Positions 6,260 through 14,316 are shown, counted from the first letter of the stretch. The stretch is 21,345 nt of DNA from Microbacteriaceae bacterium (GCA_023254555.1 JALRLI010000007.1:1-21345); one strand, 5' to 3'. Notes: generated from the letters alone by a model not told the origin. Numbers and translations: made by a program.

Positions 6260-8045
6260 CGACTAAGTCAACAACCTCTTGTAACCACGCCCCCGCGATC
6301 GCTGGTAAAAATCCGAACGCCGCGATTCCCATCAAGCCAACGCTGATGATGATGCCGAGCCAGATGCTCTGAAGCGCAATTCGAACGGTGTCCTTACCGT
6401 ATTTCACTGCGAGCGCCACGCGAGAGAAGTCATCAACGAGGTTCACCACGTCAGCAGATTCGCTGGCAGCTGTCGAACCACGAGCTCCCATAGCTACACC
6501 AACATCTGACGCAGCCAACACCGGCGCATCATTCAATCCGTCACCCACCATCATCACCGGACGAAGCGGCTCGCTCGCAACAATCTTGACCTTGTCTGCC
6601 GGCTGGCACTCCGCATGTACATCTGTGATGCCAAGTTGGGTTGCGATGTAATTCGCAGTCTCTTTGGTGTCACCCGTAATCATCACAAACTTCTGCACCC
6701 CGGCGGCTCTGAGCGCGTCAAGCGCAGCCGGAGTCGAAGTTCGAACCTGATCACGCATCAAAATTGCACCGACAGCCACCCCATCAACCGCGACATGCAC
6801 AGCAAGCTCGCCCGCTTTGATGTGCACCGGCTCGAACCCGGTTGAGTTCGTTTCAATCCAACTCGGCTTGCCGACTCGCACATCTCGACCGTCGACGTTG
6901 GCGTGAACGCCGTTCGTGGCAAACTCCTGCGCGGCATTCACCTTGAGAAGGGCAAGCTCTCGCTGCTTTGCCGCACGAACGACTGAATCAGCCAGCACGT
7001 GTGACGAAAATACTTCGGCCGACGCGGCGAGCTGAAGCATGAGCATCGGATCAAATCCATTATTCACATGCAATCGCTCTAGCTCTGGTGTGCCGCGAGT
7101 CAGCGTGCCAGTTTTGTCGGCTGCAACGGTACGGATGCGCGACAACGTCTCGAGTGTGCTCGAGCCCTTCACGATAATGCCAGCCTTCGCGGAGCGGCTC
7201 ATGCCCGCCATGAACGCAACAGGCGCTGCAATCAGCAGTGGGCAGGGCGTTGCGACTACTAATACTTCGGCAAAGCGGACAGGCTCACCTGAGACGGCCC
7301 ATGCCAAGCCGGCGAGCGCAAGCGCGAACACCGTAAACGGCACAGCGTACCGATCGGCCAATCGCACAACTTTGGCTTTGCTGTTCGCCGCCTCAGTCAC
7401 CAACCGAACAATCAGCTGGTATTGGCTATCAGCTGCGGTTGCGGCCGCTTCAAGCGTTACCGCCGTGCTGCCGTTCACTGCTCCCGAAGGCACCAGTTCT
7501 CCTGCTACTCGCTCGACGGGAATACTCTCACCGGTCAGCGATGACTCATCGAATGTGCCGCTGGGGTCTTTGAGCAGCGCATCCACAGGCACCAACTCCC
7601 CCGGCCGCACAAGAATGGTGTCGCCCACCCGAACTTCATTCGCTGATACGTCTTGCGTTTCACCTTGCACTATCCGGTGCGCGATCTGGGGTGCCCGGTT
7701 GAGCAACGCAGTCAGCTCTCGCTTCGACCTAAGCTCGGCATAGTCTTCAAGTGCTTCACCGCCAGTGAGCATTAACACTATGATTATCGCTGCCCAGTAC
7801 TCGCCGACGAGCACAGCCGCCGTAATTGCGGTGACGGCAAGGATGTCGATACCGAGGTGCCCCCGAATAACATCCCGCACCATTCCGTAGCCGAGAAACA
7901 GTGCGACTGCGATTGCGTAGCCACTGACCAACCATTTCGTCAGCCACTCTGCGGGGGTGAACAGCAGAGCCAACCCAACAGCAGCCACGACAAGAGTCGC
8001 CACAACGAGCGGGTAACGCTTAATGAGAGCAGAGGCTTGAGCCAT
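6198..8045 (-). CDS. Heavy-metal-type P-type ATPase with TPC membrane motif
   Basis: This 615-aa P1B-like ATPase pumps a metal ion across the membrane at the cost of ATP. It has TGES (171-174) in the actuator domain, the phosphorylation motif DKTGTLT (310-316), TGD (457-459) and GDGLNDAP (501-508). The TM4 metal site reads TPCP (266-269), not the CPC of copper and zinc/cadmium pumps, and the nucleotide-binding HP motif reads HV (349-350). There is no N-terminal HMA domain; the protein starts straight with membrane helices. The TPC motif is associated with the P1B-5 group (nickel or iron in studied cases); the substrate here is uncertain. ATG 8045 is chosen over a TTG at 8084. It lies 71 bases after potC on the same strand, so read-through is possible. 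Confidence 0.92.
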   Translation of the reverse strand: MAQASALIKRYPLVVATLVVAAVGLALLFTPAEWLTKWLVSGYAIAVALFLGYGMVRDVIRGHLGIDILAVTAITAAVLVGEYWAAIIIVLMLTGGEALEDYAELRSKRELTALLNRAPQIAHRIVQGETQDVSANEVRVGDTILVRPGELVPVDALLKDPSGTFDESSLTGESIPVERVAGELVPSGAVNGSTAVTLEAAATAADSQYQLIVRLVTEAANSKAKVVRLADRYAVPFTVFALALAGLAWAVSGEPVRFAEVLVVATPCPLLIAAPVAFMAGMSRSAKAGIIVKGSSTLETLSRIRTVAADKTGTLTRGTPELERLHVNNGFDPMLMLQLAASAEVFSSHVLADSVVRAAKQRELALLKVNAAQEFATNGVHANVDGRDVRVGKPSWIETNSTGFEPVHIKAGELAVHVAVDGVAVGAILMRDQVRTSTPAALDALRAAGVQKFVMITGDTKETANYIATQLGITDVHAECQPADKVKIVASEPLRPVMMVGDGLNDAPVLAASDVGVAMGARGSTAASESADVVNLVDDFSRVALAVKYGKDTVRIALQSIWLGIIISVGLMGIAAFGFLPAIAGAWLQEVVDLVAILGALRALGPRSERRAANR

Positions 8046-8116
8046 ACCTCTACTCTTCCCGAAAAACAGACGAGCTGCCAGCAAGGGAAGGCTTACCTGT
8101 TTGCCGAGCTAGCGAA

Positions 8117-8917
8117 CTAGCGCTTTTGACCCTCTTCGCTCGTGAGCCGCTGAGCGATGTAAATCGGCACGATCGAGATGAGCACCAAGACCACCGCAAT
8201 CACGCTCACAATTGGAGCCTGATTCGGCCTGAACATGTTATTCAAAATGAAGATAGGCAGTGTCGTCACGCCCTGCCCTGCGGTGAACGTCGTGACGATA
8301 ATCTCGTCAAAACTCAGCGCGAAGGCGAGCAAGCCACCGGCGAAAAGTGCCGATCGAAGCTGCGGAAAAGTGACGAGCCGAAATGTCGTCCAGATGCCAG
8401 CCCCTAAATCTGCCGATGCCTCTTCGTAGCTGGTGCCCAGCCTTCTCAGCCGGGCAATAACGTTGTTGAACACCGTCACAATTGTGAACGTTCCATGTGC
8501 AATGACGACAGTCCAAATTGAGAGCGGAACGCCCATGATTGTGCGAAAGAAGTTATTTAGCGCAATACCGGTCACGATGCCAGGCAGCGCGATTGGCAAA
8601 ATGACGAGCAGGTTCACGACGTTTTTACCGAAGAAATCGAACCTCTGGAGTGCGAGCGAAATCAACGTTCCCAGAATGAGTGCTACTGCGGTCGCAACCA
8701 CCGCCACCTGAACGCTTGTGAGAAGCGCCTCGAGCGCACCGGCGCTTCTAAACGCCTTACCCCACCATTCGAGCGTAAACCCCGGCGGTGGCCAGCTGAG
8801 GCTCTGGCTCGTGCTGAACGAGTTGACGCCGACCACAAACAGCGGCAGATAAATAACACCGAGAATCAGCACCGTGATGGCGCCGAGGGTGATTCTTGCT
8901 CCACGTCCGAGTCGCAT
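8117..8917 (-). CDS. potC: Polyamine-type ABC transporter permease (PotC/YdcV-like)
   Basis: This 266-aa inner-membrane permease has about six transmembrane segments, starting with LGAITVLILGVIYLPLFVVGVNSFS. The EAA loop that contacts the ATPase reads SYEEASADLGAGIWTTFRLVTFPQL, typical of PotC-class permeases of spermidine/putrescine importers. SFDEIIVTTFTAGQGVTTLPIFI after it is also characteristic. ATG 8917 is preceded by AGGAA, which overlaps the stop codon of potB (9-base gap), so the two are translationally linked. It is the last gene of the potA-potD-potB-potC operon. Confidence 0.93.
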   Translation of the reverse strand: MRLGRGARITLGAITVLILGVIYLPLFVVGVNSFSTSQSLSWPPPGFTLEWWGKAFRSAGALEALLTSVQVAVVATAVALILGTLISLALQRFDFFGKNVVNLLVILPIALPGIVTGIALNNFFRTIMGVPLSIWTVVIAHGTFTIVTVFNNVIARLRRLGTSYEEASADLGAGIWTTFRLVTFPQLRSALFAGGLLAFALSFDEIIVTTFTAGQGVTTLPIFILNNMFRPNQAPIVSVIAVVLVLISIVPIYIAQRLTSEEGQKR

Positions 8918-8926
8918 GCGTTATTC

Positions 8927-9844
8927 CTAGAGGTTGTCGAGAGCGCCGGTGCGTCGCACGAGCGCTAGGTATCCGAAAATAATGACGATTGGAATAAGGG
9001 CAATTGCCGCGGCGAGCGGCAAATTATTTGCTGCTCCAACATTTGTGTAAACGAGATTGCCGAGCATCTGGCTCGCGCCACCCACGATGTTCACCGTGAT
9101 GTAGTCGCCGAGCGAAAGCGAGAAGCTGAAAATGGTGCCGGCAATAATCGCAGGCCACACCAGTGGCAGCACCACGAGGCGGAGTGTGCGCCACGTCTTT
9201 CCACCGAGGTCACTCGACGCCTCGAGCATGGAGTCTGGCACCCGGTCGAAGCCCGCGAAGATCGGCAGAATCACATACGGGAGCCACAGGTACGAAAGCG
9301 TGATAATCGTGGCAGTCACGCCATAACCGGGAGTGTGACCACCGATTGGCGCGAGCATCCATTCGAGGATGCCCTCAGAAGACAGCACCGAACGCCACGC
9401 ATACGCTTTCACGAGGTAGCTCGCCCACAACGGCATGAGTACGGCGATGACAAGAAGTCGACGGGTGCGGTTGTTGGCCACCTTAGCCATGAAGAAGGCT
9501 ATTGGCAGTGCGATTGCCACATCAATAACGGTTACCGCCAGTGCGATACCCACCGTTCGCAGCGTTACCGTCTGGTAGAGCGCTCCTGTGATGACGGTGA
9601 TGATGTTGTCAAAAGTCAGTGTCTGGTTTATCTCACCGGTGAAGCTATCAACACTCCAAAACGCGGTAACGAGCAGCAGTACAAGAGCAATGATGTACAC
9701 AACACCCAACCAGAAGAGTGGTGCCGCAATGAGCAGAGCGAGTCGAACCCTTGGGTGACTGCTCAGAAATACTGAACCCTTGCGGGCTGCGGTACCCCGT
9801 GGCCGGGGCACCGCAACTCGCTCGGAAGGTGAAGTGATAGTCAA
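8927..9844 (-). CDS. potB: Polyamine-type ABC transporter permease (PotB/YdcU-like)
   Basis: This 305-aa permease has a basic cytoplasmic N-terminus (about 30 residues) and six transmembrane segments. The EAA loop is DSMLEASSDLGGKTWRTLRLVVLPLVWP, followed by SFSLSLGDYITVNIVGG, as in PotB-class subunits. It pairs with PotC to form the channel. The start is TTG at 9844, one base after the stop of potD and five bases after AAAGGG, which lies inside the end of potD; this indicates tight translational coupling. Confidence 0.92.
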   Translation of the reverse strand: MTITSPSERVAVPRPRGTAARKGSVFLSSHPRVRLALLIAAPLFWLGVVYIIALVLLLVTAFWSVDSFTGEINQTLTFDNIITVITGALYQTVTLRTVGIALAVTVIDVAIALPIAFFMAKVANNRTRRLLVIAVLMPLWASYLVKAYAWRSVLSSEGILEWMLAPIGGHTPGYGVTATIITLSYLWLPYVILPIFAGFDRVPDSMLEASSDLGGKTWRTLRLVVLPLVWPAIIAGTIFSFSLSLGDYITVNIVGGASQMLGNLVYTNVGAANNLPLAAAIALIPIVIIFGYLALVRRTGALDNL

Positions 9845-9845
9845 A

Positions 9846-11030
9846 CTATCCCTTTATCTCAGACCACGCTGTGGTCCACTGTGCGTAATCGGTGCACTTC
9901 ACGTCGGTGCGACCATCAACACACTCAGCGATTGGAGTGGTCCAGTACCAAATCTGCTTTGCGTACTCTGCATCTCCGGCATGGTAAGCCTCACATGAGC
10001 CTTCGCTCCGGAAGTCACAAGCGGCCTGATTCGAAGGCGCCTCACCGAAGTACTCGGTTGCGGTCGCGTTCGCCTCTGGGCTTGCGATGTAGTTGAGCCA
10101 TGCGTATGCACAATTTGGGTGCTGAGCCTTGGATGAAACCATCCAAGTGTCTGACCAGCCAGTAGCTCCTTCTTCAGGAAGAATCGCCTCAACTGGTGCA
10201 CCTTCGCCCTGCAGCATACCCGCAATGACCTGCCAGCTGGTGCCCACTACAGAGTCACCTGAGGTAAATGCCTGAGCCTGCTTGAGGTAGTCGCTCCAGT
10301 ACTCGCCAATGTTTACCCGCTGCTCTTTGAGTAGCTCAACCGCGGCAGCAAGCTGCTTCTCATCGAGAGCGTAAGGATTGGTGATTTCGAGCTCTGGCTT
10401 GGTCTTCATCAAGTACAGCGCAGCATCTGCAATGTAGATTGGCGAATCGTAAGCGGTGACTTTGCCTTTGTAAGGCGAGTCTTTTTCGAAGACTGCACTC
10501 CATGAGGTTGGTGCTGGAGTCACGATATCGGTGCGGTACTGAAGCAAGTTTGCCCCGTAGCCGTGAGGCACACCGTATGAAACACCGTCAACACTGTTCC
10601 ACTCGCGCATCTTCAAGAAATCAAAGATGCCCTCGTAGTTTGGAATCAGATCGGTGTTCACAGGGGCAACTTCACCCGCAGCAACCAGTCTCAGCGATGC
10701 GTCACCCGAAGCAGATACAACATCGTATTCGCCGGTCTTCATCAGGCTAAACGCCTCGTCTGAGGTGCCAAACACCTTTGTGGTTACCTTGCAGCCGGTT
10801 TCCTCTTCAAATGGAGTAACCCAGTCAACTGCCGGATCGGTGCTGCCGTCTTCAACGTAGCCAGGCCACGCGAGAATAGAAACCGCACCTTCGTTCTCTC
10901 CAAGCTTGTCAAGCATCTTGACCTCGCTTGAACCACTGCTGCTACACCCACTGAGCACCAGTAGCGCTGAAGAAGCAAGCGCGATTGCCGAGAAGGCCGC
11001 ACCTGTCCTCATCTTGTTTGTTCGCTTCAT
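9846..11030 (-). CDS. potD: Polyamine-type ABC transporter substrate-binding lipoprotein (PotD/YdcS-like)
   Basis: This 394-aa extracellular binding protein is lipid-anchored: the signal peptide has a basic start (MKRTNKMR), a hydrophobic core and the lipobox LSGC with Cys29. The block TSDEAFSLMKTGEYDVVSASGDASLRLVAAGEVAPVNTDLIPNY resembles the YdcS/PotD group, which binds putrescine, spermidine or related amines; the real ligand is not shown by sequence. The C-terminal half is rich in cysteine (C307, C344, C353, C372, C379 approximately), possibly with disulfides outside the cell. ATG 11030 is chosen because GGAG lies 7 bases upstream and the signal peptide begins there; the open frame extends further but would overlap potA. 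Confidence 0.92.
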   Translation of the reverse strand: MKRTNKMRTGAAFSAIALASSALLVLSGCSSSGSSEVKMLDKLGENEGAVSILAWPGYVEDGSTDPAVDWVTPFEEETGCKVTTKVFGTSDEAFSLMKTGEYDVVSASGDASLRLVAAGEVAPVNTDLIPNYEGIFDFLKMREWNSVDGVSYGVPHGYGANLLQYRTDIVTPAPTSWSAVFEKDSPYKGKVTAYDSPIYIADAALYLMKTKPELEITNPYALDEKQLAAAVELLKEQRVNIGEYWSDYLKQAQAFTSGDSVVGTSWQVIAGMLQGEGAPVEAILPEEGATGWSDTWMVSSKAQHPNCAYAWLNYIASPEANATATEYFGEAPSNQAACDFRSEGSCEAYHAGDAEYAKQIWYWTTPIAECVDGRTDVKCTDYAQWTTAWSEIKG

Positions 11031-11085
11031 TGCTAACTCCCTTGTATTTGTTTCTTTATTCAGTTGGTCTTGTGTTGATGCTCGG

Positions 11086-12117
11086 CTACTTTGAGCCGCC
11101 AAGTGAAATGACGTCGGATGCTCGCCAGCCGACACGCACCCGAGCGCCGCGCTCATCATCAGCGACATAGCTCTGATCGTTCTGCTCAAGCACGGTGACT
11201 CGCATCCCGGCGTCAAGATCGACAATCAGGCGCGTACCGCTCCCGACGTAGATAACGTCTGCGATTGTTCCGTCAGCGCTCTGATCTCCCTCGAGCTTTT
11301 CGTTCGCGTGTGCGACCTCGAGCTTTTCTGGACGTATCGAGTGTTGCCCAGGCTTACCCAGCAGTTTCTGCGAAATCTCGTCGCTGAACATGTTCGACGT
11401 ACCCACAAACGAGGCCACAAAGGGTGATACCGGATGATCGTAGACATCGCTCGGTGAACCAAGTTGTTCAATCTTGCCCTCGTTGAACACTGCTATCCGG
11501 TCACTCAGCGTGAGCGCTTCTTCTTGATCGTGAGTCACAAAAATGAAGGTAATACCCAAATCGCGCTGAATCTCTTTGAGCTCTACCTGCATTTGTTCAC
11601 GCAGTTTCAGGTCGAGCGCACCGAGTGGCTCGTCGAGAAGAAGTACTTTTGGCTCAACCACAGTTGCGCGTGCCAGTGCGACGCGCTGGCGCTGCCCACC
11701 AGAGAGCTGCGACGGCTTGCGCTCCCCGAAATCCGCGAGCCGAACCTTGTCAAGTGCCTCTCGCGCCTTCGCATGACGCTCTTTTTTCGAGATGCCACGA
11801 ACTCGTAACCCGTAGGCCACGTTGTCTAGCACGGACATATGCGGAAACAGCGCATAGTCTTGAAAAACGGTGTTCACGTCTCGGTCGAACGGTGCTGACT
11901 TCGTGACGTCTTTGCCAAACAGCTCAACGGTGCCAGCTGTAGGTTGTTCAAATCCTGCAATCATTCGCAGCACGGTTGTCTTACCCGAGCCTGATGGGCC
12001 GAGCATCGAGAAAAACTCGCCGGGAGCAATATCGAGATCGACACTCTCGACGGCGGTGGTTGCACCGAACGCTTTGTGCAGGCCGCGAAGGCGGATAGCG
12101 GGAACTTCTGTGTTCAC
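11086..12117 (-). CDS. potA: Polyamine-type ABC transporter ATPase (PotA/YdcT-like)
   Basis: This 343-aa ATPase energises the importer. Walker A GPSGSGKT is at about 40-47, the signature LSGGQ at 138-142 and Walker B LLLDEP at 159-164, followed by the switch histidine in VTHDQEEA. A C-terminal TOBE-like regulatory domain starts near residue 245 (HSIRPEKLEV, VIYVGSGTRLIVDLD). GTG 12117 is chosen because AAGGGG lies five bases upstream; an earlier GTG at 12123 overlaps that site. It is the first gene of the pot operon, with its own promoter at 12148-12176, and diverges from the gntR-cache pair. Confidence 0.93.
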   Translation of the reverse strand: MNTEVPAIRLRGLHKAFGATTAVESVDLDIAPGEFFSMLGPSGSGKTTVLRMIAGFEQPTAGTVELFGKDVTKSAPFDRDVNTVFQDYALFPHMSVLDNVAYGLRVRGISKKERHAKAREALDKVRLADFGERKPSQLSGGQRQRVALARATVVEPKVLLLDEPLGALDLKLREQMQVELKEIQRDLGITFIFVTHDQEEALTLSDRIAVFNEGKIEQLGSPSDVYDHPVSPFVASFVGTSNMFSDEISQKLLGKPGQHSIRPEKLEVAHANEKLEGDQSADGTIADVIYVGSGTRLIVDLDAGMRVTVLEQNDQSYVADDERGARVRVGWRASDVISLGGSK

Positions 12118-12147
12118 GAACACCCCTTGGTTAATGATGTTGAGAAA

Positions 12148-12176
12148 ATCATATGGTACGAGATGTTTATTTCAAA
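12148..12176 (-). promoter_or_regulatory. potA operon promoter
   Basis: On the minus strand TTTGAA (12171-12176) and TATGAT (12148-12153) are separated by 17 bases. The predicted transcription start is near 12141, giving a 5' leader of about 24 bases that includes the AAGGGG ribosome binding site. The -35 box is overlapped by the inverted repeat at 12175-12188. Confidence 0.65.
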
Positions 12177-12209
12177 CACCGGCGTGTTACGGTCGTGTAA
12201 AAGGTGTTA
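12175..12209. promoter_or_regulatory. Probable shared operator of the gntR and pot promoters
   Basis: An inverted repeat AACAC-CGGC-GTGTT (12175-12188) abuts the potA -35 box. GTGTTA occurs at 12184-12189 and 12204-12209, with GTGTAA at 12195-12200, about one helical turn apart. The last copy overlaps the proposed gntR -10 box. This layout suggests binding by the divergent GntR regulator, controlling both directions; the regulator assignment is inference. Confidence 0.45.
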
Positions 12210-12213
12210 GATT
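12205..12213 (+). promoter_or_regulatory. Possible extended -10 of the gntR promoter
   Basis: TGTTAGATT has a TGN extension and a TAGATT hexamer. The predicted start is near 12220, about 40 bases before the gntR ATG. There is no good -35 box at 17 bases, which fits an extended -10 promoter, but the call is tentative. Confidence 0.35.
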
Positions 12214-12260
12214 TCTAGCCACACTTCTGCCAATAATCGCCCCGATTCGAAGGTGAACGG

Positions 12261-13040
12261 ATGCCCCAAGACATTAGAGCCACATCACTGGCGCGGTCTG
12301 CGGTATTCATCACTCTCGACGCCGCTGGCCGAGCCGAGCAGGTAGAACGCCGCATTAGTGACGCCATAATTATGGGCATCCTTCGTGACGGTGAAAAATT
12401 ACCCAGTGAGACTCAACTCGCTTTTCAACTTGGCGTGGCCGTTGTCACTGCGCGCGAGGCACTCGAGAGCCTTCGCAATCAGGGTCTCGTTCGCACTATG
12501 CGAGGCCGAGATGGCGGATCGTTCGTCACATTCACGGCTGAGGTGCGCGAGCAGCTACTCCAAAATCGACTTCGCGCGAGCAGTACCGTTGAGCTGCGCG
12601 ACCTCGCAACCCACTACAGCGCAATCGCCGGGATGAGCGCCGAGCTCGCGGCTGATCGAGCTGGCGACGACGACATCGCACTGTTGACCAGCTCTGCGAG
12701 CGACCTCGATACCTCTTCCGAAACAGCTGCACGACGACAAATTGCAACCTTCCGCTTGACTGTTGCCGGCCTAAGCCAGTCGGCTCGCTTGGTTCGTGAA
12801 GAGCTGAGAATGCAGTCTGAGCTAGGCCCCCTACTCTGGCGGCGACTGCGAGTCGCTGATGAAAGACTCAAGGCAATGACAGAGCTCGAAGCTCTTGCGA
12901 AGTGCATTGCAGAGCGCGACCCTGATAGGGCACGAAGCGCATCCCTTTCACAGATCAATCATTCGATGCAGTGGCTTATTCGGGAGAAACTCAATGCCGA
13001 GTTGCCCGAGACAGCACAACCCGAGGAGACGAACCCGTGA
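12261..13040 (+). CDS. GntR-family regulator with degenerate FCD-like domain
   Basis: This 259-aa protein has a GntR winged helix at about residues 24-92 (RAEQVERRISDAIIMG, LPSETQLAFQLGV, TAREALESLRNQGLVRTMRGRDGGSFV). The all-helical C-terminal domain (about 110-245) resembles FCD, but the usual metal-ligand positions are changed: the F-H motif reads FRLTVAG (164-170) and the E-H motif reads ELEALAKCIAERDP (208-221). H234 may be the only one left. It may thus not bind a ligand through a metal ion. ATG 12261 follows AAGGTG. Its stop overlaps the start of the Cache gene by 4 bases. It probably controls the divergent pot operon and itself. Confidence 0.85.
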   Translation: MPQDIRATSLARSAVFITLDAAGRAEQVERRISDAIIMGILRDGEKLPSETQLAFQLGVAVVTAREALESLRNQGLVRTMRGRDGGSFVTFTAEVREQLLQNRLRASSTVELRDLATHYSAIAGMSAELAADRAGDDDIALLTSSASDLDTSSETAARRQIATFRLTVAGLSQSARLVREELRMQSELGPLLWRRLRVADERLKAMTELEALAKCIAERDPDRARSASLSQINHSMQWLIREKLNAELPETAQPEETNP

Positions 13041-13804
13041 CCGAACGATCCAAAAACGTGTCAGAGTGCGTCAGTCGTGTCAGCGCTGTTTTTGAGAGCG
13101 TGCACCAGCGCGTGAACGAGTGGGCACCTTCGGTACTCGCGGCTCTGGAGGAGCCAAATATTTCAATGGATGAGCTCGACACCGTGGTGAAGAAGCTCGT
13201 GAGCCCCGAACTCACCAGCAACACAGACGAGCTCATTGGTGCGGGTTTTGTTGTCGCGCCCAACCTGCTCAGTGATGCGCCCTGGCACCTCGCATGGTGG
13301 TTAGGCGAACGCAATACATTCGAGGCGACCCCCGGAGCTCCCGCAGTGAGACCGCTGCTGACAATCGACGACCCGAACGCTGAGGGTTTTCGCGACTACA
13401 CAACGCTCGAGTGGTGGCGTGTTCCGGCTGAAACGAAGCACATGCACATCACTGGCCCCTACGTCGACTATCTCTGCACAGACGACTACACGATGACGCT
13501 CACTGTTCCCCTGTACGTAGATTCGAAGCTCGTGGGCGTCATCGGAGCCGACCAGTACGTCACTGACATCGAACGCAAAGTACTACCGATTATGGATAGT
13601 GCACGTGCACCGCTCACACTCATCAATGCGTTCGGCAGGGTGGTGCTCTCAACAGATCCAAATACCGCAACGGGAACCCTTTTGCGATCTGATGGGCTCG
13701 CCGCGGCTCTCGCGAGTCAGCAGGATCAGGTCGACCTTGGCAACGGCGATACCGTGTACAGATGCTCAGACACGACGTTGAGCATCGTGCGGCACGCAGA
13801 GTAA
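13037..13804 (+). CDS. Soluble Cache (PDC)-domain sensor protein
   Basis: This 255-aa protein resembles the actinobacterial Cache/PDC sensor type: DAPWHLAWWLG (80-90), FRDYTTLEWWRVP (118-130), GPYVDYLCTDDYTMTLTVP (140-158) and LVGVIGADQYVTDIE (165-179). Cache domains normally bind amines, amino acids or carboxylates outside the cell, but no signal peptide or membrane segment is visible, so this one is probably cytoplasmic. A helical N-terminus (1-60) precedes it, and a short GAF/PAS-like tail (LINAFGRVVLSTDP) follows. GTG 13037 is supported by GAGGAG upstream and a GTGA overlap with gntR. The pairing suggests that it senses the transported amine for the GntR protein; this is inference. Confidence 0.8.
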   Translation: MTERSKNVSECVSRVSAVFESVHQRVNEWAPSVLAALEEPNISMDELDTVVKKLVSPELTSNTDELIGAGFVVAPNLLSDAPWHLAWWLGERNTFEATPGAPAVRPLLTIDDPNAEGFRDYTTLEWWRVPAETKHMHITGPYVDYLCTDDYTMTLTVPLYVDSKLVGVIGADQYVTDIERKVLPIMDSARAPLTLINAFGRVVLSTDPNTATGTLLRSDGLAAALASQQDQVDLGNGDTVYRCSDTTLSIVRHAE

Positions 13805-13828
13805 CACTCACAGCGCGTGACTAGTCAG

Positions 13829-14195
13829 TGGAGCTGCGGGGAATTGAACCCCGGTCCATTACTGTGATTCCGTGCCTTCTACGGGTGTAGTTTATGTTCG
13901 CGTTCTACTCGGCCCCGCCTTTTGCCACAAACACCTAAGGTGACAGGCCCAGTCTCAGTAGAAGTCCCGGTGCGCCCTGAAACACGACGAACCAGCAAGC
14001 CTCCTCAATGACGCCAGAGGCCGGGGCGGAAGCTAACCCGGTCTGACGGACTCGGTCTCGCGCTTAGGCAGCGAGAGCGAAGTCGGTGCGCTTAGCTTTG
14101 GCACCTATAGTTTGCAAAGAGCGTTTACGAGATAACTTTGCATCCTCGACCCGCTTCTCACGGTTTCGCAGGCAATGTCGAAACCGATCAGCCCC
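13829..14195 (-). ncRNA. ssrA: Transfer-messenger RNA (tmRNA)
   Basis: The minus strand begins with GGGGCTGATCGGTTTCGAC, the conserved tmRNA 5' end, and finishes with a tRNA-like T arm (GGGGTTCAATTCCCC) and CAGCTCC, which pairs with GGGGCTG over 7 bp (one G-U). The discriminator A is at 13829. The genome continues CTG, so CCA is not encoded. The RNA rescues stalled ribosomes together with SmpB, whose gene lies directly upstream. The length is about 367 nt, normal for a one-piece tmRNA. It is convergent with the Cache gene, 24 bases away. Confidence 0.96.
14064..14102 (-). other. tmRNA proteolysis tag reading frame (AKAKRTDFALAA)
   Basis: The resume codon GCC (14100-14102) follows TAGGT, comparable to the TAGTC before the E. 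coli resume codon. The frame reads AKAKRTDFALAA and stops at TAA. The ALAA end is the signal for ClpXP-type degradation. Confidence 0.85.
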
Positions 14196-14227
14196 GTTCA
14201 GGGCAACGAGCCAGTGGCTCGCTGAAC
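14196..14227 (-). other. Leader hairpin directly before mature tmRNA
   Basis: GTTCAG and CGAGCC pair with GGCTCG and CTGAAC, 12 bp in all with a 5-base bulge and a 3-base loop. The hairpin ends flush with the mature tmRNA 5' end and begins near the predicted transcription start. It may present the RNase P cleavage site. Confidence 0.55.
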
Positions 14228-14231
14228 TTTG

Positions 14232-14260
14232 GTCATAATCACGCGCTGTTGAGTTGTCAG
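14232..14260 (-). promoter_or_regulatory. ssrA promoter
   Basis: On the minus strand CTGACA (14255-14260), a 17-base spacer and TATGAC (14232-14237) form a good housekeeping promoter. The predicted start is near 14226, at the first base of the leader hairpin. Confidence 0.65.
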
Positions 14261-14316
14261 ATTCAATGGTAAGGCACGCCGCCGACTCTGACGACGGCTG
14301 CACAGTCAATTCACAG

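Noticed and set aside
7039..7743. A 234-codon plus-strand frame opposite the P-type ATPase
   Set aside because: Low-complexity Ser/Thr/Ala-rich translation lying fully antisense to a clear ATPase gene.
8046..8116. Terminator between potC and the P-type ATPase
   Set aside because: Only a 4-bp hairpin or a long-loop pairing precedes the short T-run; it is too weak to call.
14064..14309. An 81-codon open frame on the minus strand
   Set aside because: It runs through the tmRNA and its leader; only its last 12 codons, the tag frame AKAKRTDFALAA, are biologically meaningful.
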